Source of the DNA: A37T11 sp964546645
GTDB lineage: Bacteria > Bacteroidota > Bacteroidia > Sphingobacteriales > Sphingobacteriaceae
Assembly: GCA_964546645.1 (NCBI GenBank)
Contig: CAZJKM010000046.1
Span: 1 to 20,455 of the forward strand
Direction of reading: 5' to 3'
DNA length: 20,455 nucleotides
Position numbers and translations under genes: made by a program
Shown here: in pieces, positions 15,194 through 20,455 of the stretch
Numbering within the stretch: position 1 is the first letter of the stretch
Layout: each line of letters begins with the position of its first letter
The notes under the pieces: model-generated
What the model saw: the letters and a program-made list of their open reading frames with translations, nothing else
The model's database searches: none
What the model was told of the DNA's origin: nothing

Positions 15194-15293
15194 NNNNNNN
15201 NNNNNNNNNNNNNNNNNNNNNNNNNNNNNNNNNNNNNNNNNNNNNNNNNNNNNNNNNNNNNNNNNNNNNNNNNNNNNNNNNNNNNNNNNNNNN
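15194..15293. other. Scaffold gap of exactly 100 N
   Basis: A round 100-N run, the usual placeholder for unknown size. Since the flanks are the same 55-base sequence, the true gap is probably zero and 155 bases should be removed. Confidence 0.95.
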
Positions 15294-15348
15294 GTTATCA
15301 GTTCAGGAGCTTCCATTATTGTTCTTGCTTTTTGCTGTGCGCCTTTCG
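15294..15348 (+). repeat. Right copy of 55-base exact duplication flanking the N gap
   Basis: Exact copy of 15139-15193. Collapsing the two leaves about 77 bases between the rhodanese stop and the mnmD start. A second apparent mnmD start in this copy is an artefact. Confidence 0.9.
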
Positions 15349-15392
15349 TTCGTCGCAACGGATAAAGACTAATCAATCAATTAACCAATCCA

Positions 15393-15896
15393 CTAAAAAA
15401 CCTTTGCCCCCCGTGTCAGCCAGTTACCCCAATGCCTGTTATAGCCATGGATTTCGGAGGTTTGTACCATATCGGAAGTGTAAACGGGATTTCCCCGGTT
15501 GATCCATTCAAAGATCCCTCCGTACAGGTTATATACGTGTTTGTAACCGGCTTTAAGCAGTTTTTCGCCGATGCGTTCCGCACGGTTGCCGACGGCGCAA
15601 TAGACGATAATGGTAGATCGTTTGGGAATATTATACACGCTGCGCATGTCAAACCAGATATATCCCACATGCCGGGCAAATTTCAGGTGACTTACGTCAA
15701 ATTCATCTTCCTCCCGTGTGTCCAGAATAAACACACCCTTTTTATCCATCTTTTTCAGTTCGGCCACCGTGACGGTCTTGACGCTATGGCGGTAAATATG
15801 ATCCAGCCTGGTCTCAAAATCAGGATTAAGCACCTTCACGGTATCCTGGAGGGGGAGACTACAAACTAACAGAAAGGAAAGAAGCGTTAGAAGCAT
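15393..15896 (-). CDS. Exported rhodanese-domain protein
   Basis: Single-domain rhodanese (sulfurtransferase fold), 167 residues. I chose ATG 15896 rather than GTG 15950 because a -7 box (15902-15909) lies 5 bases upstream. The ATG also begins a hydrophobic signal, LLTLLSFLLVCS, possibly a lipoprotein signal with Cys12, although Val at -1 is unusual. The catalytic loop is CAVGNR with Cys100, and FILDTREEDEFDVSH near 57-70 is the conserved entry to the fold. So an active persulfide-carrying cysteine is likely, located in the envelope. Substrate is unknown. It lies upstream of mnmD on the same strand; rhodanese-like proteins also serve tRNA thiolation, but an exported one would not. Confidence 0.85.
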   Translation of the reverse strand: MLLTLLSFLLVCSLPLQDTVKVLNPDFETRLDHIYRHSVKTVTVAELKKMDKKGVFILDTREEDEFDVSHLKFARHVGYIWFDMRSVYNIPKRSTIIVYCAVGNRAERIGEKLLKAGYKHVYNLYGGIFEWINRGNPVYTSDMVQTSEIHGYNRHWGNWLTRGAKVF

Positions 15897-15901
15897 GGGA
15901 A

Positions 15902-15909
15902 CAAAGATA
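15902..15909 (-). promoter_or_regulatory. Predicted -7 box (TATCTTTG) for the rhodanese gene
   Basis: Exact TAnnTTTG on the minus strand, 5 bases before ATG 15896. As with the helicase, it predicts transcription starting at the start codon. It decides the start choice. Confidence 0.5.
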
Positions 15910-15962
15910 ATGATAAAAGCCAATCCATTGACGGTCCGCAAAAAATCCACGACCTTAGCAGG

Positions 15963-16850
15963 ATGAAGAAACGGAAGCCGTTTATCCTTGCTTTTTGCCT
16001 GTTATTGTTATGTATTGCCTTTGCCGGGAAGGATGGGCCGGCTTTCCTTCCCGGCAAGGCCCGCGGGAAGGTTACCGATCCGTCGATCAGCGAGGCTTCG
16101 GGCATCATTGCCTCGGCCGTTAATCCGGGATTTTTATGGGTACATAATGATAGCGGCGATAAGGCGCGGATATTTCTGCTGGATCATGCAGCCCGGTTAC
16201 GGGCCACTTATTACCTGGAAGGCGTGGCAGCCCGCGACTGGGAAGATATGGGCCGGATGACGAAAAACGGGGAAAACTATTTGCTGGTAGGAGATATGGG
16301 CGATAATCTTGCCCGTCACCCGTTTGTGGAGCTCCATGCGTTCAGGGAGCCTGTTGTACGGGCAAGCGGAACAACCGTGTACGCAGATACGATTGCCAGT
16401 GCTGCCATCCGCAGCTACGTCATGAAGTATGAAGATGGACCACGTGATGCGGAGGCATTGTTTTATGACGCGGCTGAGGCGACCCTTTACCTGATCAGCA
16501 AGCGTGATCTGCGCGCGGGTATTTATGCAACACACCTGCCGGATCAGCCGGGTGATACGTTGCTGCTGCGGAAGAAGGGAGATCTGCCTTATACATTTAT
16601 CACCGCGGCGGATATCTCCCCGGATGGCTCCGAAATACTGATCAAAAATCTGCTGGAAGTATTTTACTGGAAACGCCTGCCTGGCGAAACCACGCTGAAA
16701 ATGTTGGCGAGGCCCGGGCAAAAACTGCCTTATAAGCCGGAACCGCAAGGAGAGACAATTGCCTTTTCAATGGACGGATCGGGCTACTATACACTCAGCG
16801 AAAGGGCTTTAGGGTTACCCACCTATCTGTATTTTTATCAACGCCGTTAA
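15963..16850 (+). CDS. Exported protein, probable beta-propeller, function unknown
   Basis: 295 residues with a clear signal peptide (basic MKKRK, hydrophobic run to about residue 20, then AG). The body shows a pattern I associate with a broad family of exported propeller-like proteins. ISEASGIIAS, NPGFLWVHNDSGD and ARDWEDMGR are followed by YLLVGDMGDN, then EALFYDAAEATLYLISKRD and TAADISPDGSEI. These look like successive blade strands ending in Asp/Gly turns. No catalytic residue can be named with confidence. The gene diverges from the rhodanese gene (66-base spacer) and its stop overlaps the stop of prpC by four bases on the opposite strand. Confidence 0.75.
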   Translation: MKKRKPFILAFCLLLLCIAFAGKDGPAFLPGKARGKVTDPSISEASGIIASAVNPGFLWVHNDSGDKARIFLLDHAARLRATYYLEGVAARDWEDMGRMTKNGENYLLVGDMGDNLARHPFVELHAFREPVVRASGTTVYADTIASAAIRSYVMKYEDGPRDAEALFYDAAEATLYLISKRDLRAGIYATHLPDQPGDTLLLRKKGDLPYTFITAADISPDGSEILIKNLLEVFYWKRLPGETTLKMLARPGQKLPYKPEPQGETIAFSMDGSGYYTLSERALGLPTYLYFYQRR

Positions 16851-18010
16851 GAGCGCTGACCAATCGGTACAAACTCCCTGTTTTCCGGACCTGTATAATT
16901 GGCTCCGGGCCGGATGATTTTGCCATCCTGCCGCTGTTCCATGACATGAGCACTCCAACCGGTTACACGGGAGATGACAAACAACGGCGTAAAGAACAGG
17001 GTGGGGATACCCATGAGGTGGTAGGAGACGGCCGAAAACCAATCCAGGTTCGGGAACATTTTTTTCTCAGCCCACATCAGTGTCTCGAGCCGCTCCGCGA
17101 TGCCGAACAGGCGCAGATCGCCCGCTTCCTCCGACAGTTCTTTCGCGACACGTTTGATCACTTCATTCCTGGGATCAGAAATGGTATATACCGGATGGCC
17201 GAAACCAATAATCACTTCTTTGCGTTCAAGCCGCTTCCGGATATCCGCTTCGGCTTCATCCGGATCTTTGTAGCGGCTTTGTATATAAAACGCCACTTCA
17301 TTGGCACCGCCGTGCTTCGGTCCGCGCAACGCACCGATAGCGCCGGTAATGGAAGAGTAGATGTCTGACCCGGTACCGGCGATTACTCTTCCTGTAAAGG
17401 TGGACGCATTGAATTCATGCTCGGCATACAGATTCAATGAGATATGCATGGCCCTCACCCACGATTCGGGTGCCGGTTTGCCGTGCAGCAGATGCAGGAA
17501 ATGGCCTCCGATGCTGTCATCATCAGTTTCCACATCGATCCGTCGGCCGTTTTGCGTATAGTGATGCCAATAAAGCAGGGCAGAGGAAAACGAGGCCAAC
17601 AATTTATCGGTGATTTCCCGGGCTTCCGCCAGTGGATGCTCCTCCTTTTCCGGGTAGAGCGTCCCGAGTACCGAGGTATACGTCCGCAGGACATCCATCG
17701 GGTGCGAGGCAGCCGGCAGTTGTTCCAGCATATGACGCGCAATAACCGGCAGGCCGCGCAGCGACCGGAGTTTGGTTTTATAAGCGTTCAGCTGTACCTG
17801 GTTAGGCAGTTCGCCGTGGATCAGCAGGTAGGCTACTTCTTCAAAATCAGCCCCTACAGCGAGGTCCAGGATGTCATACCCCCGGTAATGCAGGTCGTTG
17901 CCACTTTTCCCCACGGTACAGAGGGCCGTATTGCCTGCGGCCACGCCGGAGAGGGCTACTGATTTCTTAGGCTTAAAGACTGTTTGGGAGTTCGTTTCGT
18001 TCGTGCTCAT
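16847..18010 (-). CDS. prpC: 2-methylcitrate synthase
   Basis: Citrate-synthase superfamily enzyme condensing propionyl-CoA with oxaloacetate to 2-methylcitrate in propionate breakdown. Catalytic residues are visible: His233 in GPKHGGANE, His272 in GFGHPVY and Asp323 in NLDWFSA. LYAEHEFNASTFTGRV near 194-209 is typical of methylcitrate synthases. Length 387 is close to known PrpC and shorter than hexameric GltA. ATG 18010 lies 2 bases after the prpB stop, so the two are one operon. That pairing is the main reason to prefer PrpC over plain citrate synthase. No prpD follows; the gene ends against a convergent exported-protein gene. Confidence 0.9.
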   Translation of the reverse strand: MSTNETNSQTVFKPKKSVALSGVAAGNTALCTVGKSGNDLHYRGYDILDLAVGADFEEVAYLLIHGELPNQVQLNAYKTKLRSLRGLPVIARHMLEQLPAASHPMDVLRTYTSVLGTLYPEKEEHPLAEAREITDKLLASFSSALLYWHHYTQNGRRIDVETDDDSIGGHFLHLLHGKPAPESWVRAMHISLNLYAEHEFNASTFTGRVIAGTGSDIYSSITGAIGALRGPKHGGANEVAFYIQSRYKDPDEAEADIRKRLERKEVIIGFGHPVYTISDPRNEVIKRVAKELSEEAGDLRLFGIAERLETLMWAEKKMFPNLDWFSAVSYHLMGIPTLFFTPLFVISRVTGWSAHVMEQRQDGKIIRPGANYTGPENREFVPIGQRS

Positions 18011-18012
18011 GG

Positions 18013-19116
18013 TTATGATTGTTTTTGCTGTGCAAACAGCGCATCCAGCCTTTGTTCATAGTCGTAATAGCCAATGCTTTCGTACAGTTCCTGCCGGGTC
18101 TGCATCCGGTCAATCACCTGCTGCTGCGTGCCGTCGCGGCGGACATGCCGGTATACCAGTTGTGCCGCTTTGTTAGCGGCCCGGAAAGCCGATAGCGGAT
18201 ACAGTACGATATCCACGCCGGCGTCGCGCAGTTCGTCGATCGTCCACAACGGTGTCATACCGAATTCCGTGATATTGGCGAGCACCGGTAGTCCGGAAGC
18301 CGCAGCAAACTGCCGATATTGGGAGCGATCACTTACGGCCTCTGCAAAAATAAAATCCGCTCCGGCATCCGCATAAGCAGCTACCCGTTCCAACGTCCGT
18401 TCCAGTCCTTCGCCGGCCAGCGCATCGGTTCGGGCACCGATCACAAACTGATCATCGGTCCGCGCATCAACAGCCGCCTTCAGGCGGTCCGCCATTTCCT
18501 GCTTACCCACTAATTCCTTATTCGGGCGGTGGCCGCAGCGTTTGGCACCTGCCTGGTCTTCTATATGGATGGCTGCTGCTCCGGCCTTAATCAGTGTTTT
18601 CACGGTTCGTGCAATATTGAAGGCCGACGATCCGAAACCAGTATCCGCGTCCACCAGCAGGGGCGTATCACAAACGTTGGTAATCCGGTTGACATCGATG
18701 ACTACATCTTGGTTCGTCAATCTCTGCTTGAGTCTTACCGGGAAAACGTGGAGCTTGTGGGGTTTGTTAGCGTCATGGATAATTTCATCGTGGGACACAT
18801 GTTCGCAATAGCTTATGCTCAAAGATACTCGGAAGATGGGGTGATCGNNNNNNNNNNCCACCAACAGGGGCGTATCACAGACGTTGGTAATCCGGTTGAC
18901 ATCGATGACCACATCTTCCAGTGTGGTAATGCCCAGATCCGGTACACCTAACGATCCCGCTGCCACGCCCCCCCCGGAAAGATAAATGGCTTTGAATCCT
19001 TCCTGTGAAGCCAGTAATGCATGGTTCGCATTGATGGTGCCGATGACCTGCAGGGGCTTTTCCTGCCGGAGTGCCTCCCGGAACCGGGCGCCTGGGGATG
19101 ATGGATGTGTATGCAT
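18013..19116 (-). CDS. prpB: 2-methylisocitrate lyase, interrupted by a misassembly
   Basis: Isocitrate lyase/PEP mutase family enzyme that cleaves 2-methylisocitrate to pyruvate and succinate. Landmarks: YLSGGGVAAGSLGVPD near 45-60, metal-binding DADTGFG at 156-162, IHIEDQ, and catalytic KRCGH at 192-196. As written the protein is 367 residues, too long. Residues 68-86 are repeated at 137-155, and between them are ten N and a foreign 137-base stretch. Removing the 207-base surplus gives 298 residues, the normal length, and places the active-site Cys near 125. So the gene is probably intact in the organism and broken only in this assembly. First gene of the prpB-prpC operon. Confidence 0.88.
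   Translation of the reverse strand: MHTHPSSPGARFREALRQEKPLQVIGTINANHALLASQEGFKAIYLSGGGVAAGSLGVPDLGITTLEDVVIDVNRITNVCDTPLLVXXXXDHPIFRVSLSISYCEHVSHDEIIHDANKPHKLHVFPVRLKQRLTNQDVVIDVNRITNVCDTPLLVDADTGFGSSAFNIARTVKTLIKAGAAAIHIEDQAGAKRCGHRPNKELVGKQEMADRLKAAVDARTDDQFVIGARTDALAGEGLERTLERVAAYADAGADFIFAEAVSDRSQYRQFAAASGLPVLANITEFGMTPLWTIDELRDAGVDIVLYPLSAFRAANKAAQLVYRHVRRDGTQQQVIDRMQTRQELYESIGYYDYEQRLDALFAQQKQS
18651..18710 (+). repeat. 60-base duplicated segment of prpB, copy 1
   Basis: Matches 18858-18917 at 57 of 60 bases. The three differences are all synonymous in the prpB frame (Val, Val and Leu codons). Confidence 0.9.
18711..18847. other. 137-base foreign stretch inside prpB
   Basis: No part of a PrpB protein is recognisable here. 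It is open on the minus strand in the prpB frame. It is also open on the plus strand, reading VELVGFVSVMDNFIVGHMFA and on to YAQRYSEDGVI, which looks more like real protein, perhaps an acetyltransferase fragment. Most likely a chimeric contig end; the source is unknown. Confidence 0.6.
18848..18857. other. Scaffold gap of 10 N within prpB
   Basis: A short placeholder gap at the junction between the foreign stretch and the second copy of the duplicated prpB segment. It marks a contig join. Confidence 0.9.
18858..18917 (+). repeat. 60-base duplicated segment of prpB, copy 2
   Basis: Partner of 18651-18710. This copy continues correctly into the N-terminal part of prpB (GITTLED upstream), while copy 1 continues correctly into the C-terminal part (DADTGFG). 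Confidence 0.9.
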
Positions 19117-19211
19117 GTCAGATAAAAGTTAAACTGATGTGACAGGTTTGGTGTAAATATAGGGAAAATATGAGGTATCAGATACGGAAACGGCGGATAT
19201 TCTTCACAATC

Positions 19212-19243
19212 GTTGGCTGGTGTACGGTTATTTTGTACCTTTA
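19212..19243 (+). promoter_or_regulatory. Possible promoter of the acidic-linker protein gene
   Basis: GTTG (19212-19215), a 20-base spacer and TACCTTTA (19236-19243) approximate the Bacteroidota promoter with a weak last base. It lies about 70 bases before ATG 19313. Confidence 0.35.
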
Positions 19244-19312
19244 CGATGGTGACAGGAACATCAGATGCGATGCCTGATTGAAACATATACAAACATACAA
19301 CGTTATAATTGC

Positions 19313-20287
19313 ATGATTACAAAAGACGAACTTTTAAAGAGAATCGGAGAGCTGCTGGACGAACTGAAAGCTCAGCATGAATTGCTAACAAAAGGAGATG
19401 AAAGGGAGGGAAAGCTGGAAACAGAGCTTTTTGAAGCCAATGCCAGTTATTTTGCCAGTCATGTAAGTATACTGAACAAACTGATCAGCAGTGATCAGGA
19501 GACTGCTGACACAGGAAAGACCGCTGCTGAGCAGGAAACCGGTGTGGCAGGTGTTGCTGCTGATGAGGGACTACCGGAAGTAAATCCTGAACCGGTTGAG
19601 GAGACCATCTTCACACCGGCGACAGTAGTGCCGGCAGAAAAACCGGAGAAAGAGGACAAGGGTGATGAGGATTCCGGGCAGCGTGATGGGGAAGACCAGA
19701 CAGAGCAGGAAGAACAGTCAGCAGGGCGGGATACCGTGGAGGCAGCACAGGATGAACCAGCCGGGGAGCAGGATGAGGTAGAAAGTGATAACGAGGACGA
19801 TCGCGGTGAGGAGCCTGATAAGGCTGAATCGGTAGAAGCCCATCAGGATGAAGAAGGGGTAGAAGAAGCAGTGGCCGATGAAGAAGACCCGGTAGTTCAG
19901 GAGGTGCAGATCGAAAAGAAGGAAGTAACCATACCGGACGAACCACCTTCGCGTCCTTTAACGCTGAATGAACGTTTGTCAGCCCAAAGAACCCAGCAGG
20001 CAGGATCGTATTATCAGGCCCCCTCAGCACCGCTCCAACAGCCCCCTCAGCGGGTCTCAGATCTCAAGACTGCGATTAGCCTGAATGATAAACTGTTGTT
20101 TATAAGGGATCTGTTTAATGGCTATAGTCTGGCTTACAGCGAAGCGATTGAATTGCTGAACCGGTTTGATAATTTTGCAGATGCGCAGGCCTTCCTGGAG
20201 AAAAATTATGCAGAGAAAAATAACTGGGCTTCCAAGCAGCAGGCTGCAGAGAAACTGTACGGCATTCTGAGGAAGAAGTTTATTTAA
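19313..20287 (+). CDS. Uncharacterised protein with long acidic linker
   Basis: I do not recognise a named family. ATG 19313 gives 324 residues; a longer frame from 19265 adds a segment with no helical or signal character. Residues 1 to about 60 look like a helical, possibly coiled-coil domain (ITKDELLKRIGELLDELKAQ onward). About 60-210 is a low-complexity linker very rich in Glu, Asp, Gln and Ala, surely disordered. The C-terminal ~110 residues are folded-looking. LTLNERLSAQ near 215 and ISLNDKLLFIRDLFNG near 255 share an L-N-[ED]-[RK]-L pattern, followed by helical EAIELLNRFDNFADAQAFLE and a basic end. No signal peptide, so cytoplasmic. I recall similar C-terminal domains in Bacteroidota proteins of unknown function, not verified. 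Confidence 0.75.
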   Translation: MITKDELLKRIGELLDELKAQHELLTKGDEREGKLETELFEANASYFASHVSILNKLISSDQETADTGKTAAEQETGVAGVAADEGLPEVNPEPVEETIFTPATVVPAEKPEKEDKGDEDSGQRDGEDQTEQEEQSAGRDTVEAAQDEPAGEQDEVESDNEDDRGEEPDKAESVEAHQDEEGVEEAVADEEDPVVQEVQIEKKEVTIPDEPPSRPLTLNERLSAQRTQQAGSYYQAPSAPLQQPPQRVSDLKTAISLNDKLLFIRDLFNGYSLAYSEAIELLNRFDNFADAQAFLEKNYAEKNNWASKQQAAEKLYGILRKKFI

Positions 20288-20291
20288 TTTG

Positions 20292-20346
20292 AGAATTTGA
20301 AAATTTGAAGATTCCGGGAATGCTCATTTTCAAATTTTCAAATTCT
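20292..20346. repeat. AT-rich inverted repeat between convergent genes, possible two-way terminator
   Basis: Arm 20293-20309 (GAATTTGAAAATTTGAA) is the exact reverse complement of 20329-20345. The stem extends to about 21 pairs with one G-U, around a loop of about 13 bases. It is built from ATTTGAA units. It sits between the acidic-linker gene and the rodA-like gene, so it could end transcription both ways, although its stem is AT-rich. Confidence 0.75.
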
Positions 20347-20362
20347 AACATCTTCAAATCAA

Positions 20363-20455
20363 TTACACCACCCCTTTCCTGTTCGAGTCAAACTTGATCA
20401 GGATAAAAAGCAGTATCGTGAAACTCCATAGTGAGGAACCGCCGTAGCTGATGAA
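20363..20455 (-). CDS. rodA: C-terminus of RodA/FtsW (SEDS) peptidoglycan polymerase, partial
   Basis: Only the last 30 residues lie in the window; the gene continues beyond the right edge. They begin FISYGGSSLWSF, the strongly conserved C-terminal motif of SEDS proteins, then a hydrophobic helix and a basic tail FDSNRKGVV. SEDS proteins polymerise peptidoglycan glycan strands in the inner membrane. The SSLWSFTILLFI wording resembles RodA more than FtsW in Bacteroidota, as I recall, but the fragment is too short to be sure. The gene would normally lie beside the penicillin-binding protein 2 and mre genes. Confidence 0.7.
   Translation of the reverse strand, partial: FISYGGSSLWSFTILLFILIKFDSNRKGVV

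Noticed and set aside
15139..15348. The 55-base duplication as an attachment site or insertion-sequence target duplication
   Set aside because: The copies bracket a placeholder run of exactly 100 N, not mobile-element sequence. An assembly overlap is simpler.
15432..15869. Plus-strand frame of about 145 codons opposite the rhodanese gene
   Set aside because: The minus strand carries a rhodanese with its catalytic loop and a promoter box; this is a shadow.
18651..18917. The prpB insert as a transposon, intein or genuine domain insertion
   Set aside because: No inverted ends or splicing motifs. The duplicated 60 bases with silent differences and the adjacent N run fit a contig join.

Overview
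This window most likely comes from a member of the Bacteroidota, probably the Chitinophaga relatives (inference). The evidence is a gliding protein GldC, promoter boxes of the Bacteroidota type TAnnTTTG ahead of several genes, many lipoprotein-like N-termini, a DUF983 protein, and the AT-rich intergenic repeat style. Two runs of N, each flanked by duplicated sequence, show that this is a draft scaffold. One duplication carries only synonymous differences, which suggests a mixed-strain or metagenomic assembly.

Layout. (1) 58-8111 is a surface-glycan locus. Two tandem GT2 glycosyltransferases and a GT10 fucosyltransferase-like gene lie on the plus strand. Two further GT2 genes face them on the minus strand. 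A GT4 glycosyltransferase and an MsbA-like ABC exporter follow on the plus strand. Together they look able to build a short, possibly fucosylated, lipid-linked glycan and flip it across the inner membrane; this role is inferred. (2) 8132-10968 (minus) holds dihydroorotase (pyrC), followed by an M14 metallocarboxypeptidase lipoprotein. (3) 11040-11922 is a self-contained superoxide dismutase unit with a Tat-type, lipoprotein-like N-terminus, its own promoter and a strong intrinsic terminator. (4) 11932-14497 (plus) holds a DUF983 zinc-ribbon membrane protein with a structured leader, a DEAD-box RNA helicase, an 81-residue membrane protein and gldC. (5) 14484-15896 (minus) holds a rhodanese-domain protein followed by the tRNA-modifying methyltransferase mnmD, with a 100-N scaffold gap between them. 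(6) 15963-16850 (plus) is an exported protein, probably a beta-propeller. (7) 16847-19116 (minus) is a propionate-catabolism pair, prpB then prpC. prpB is damaged by a misassembly that adds 69 codons. (8) 19313-20287 (plus) is an uncharacterised protein with a long acidic linker. It converges on the C-terminus of a RodA/FtsW-type cell-wall polymerase at the right edge.

I found no CRISPR array, insertion sequence, rRNA or tRNA. No clearly new multi-gene system is visible. The points most worth following up are the prpB chimera, the in-frame tandem glycosyltransferases, the probably leaderless promoters, the Tat-type lipoprotein-like superoxide dismutase, and the acidic-linker protein.
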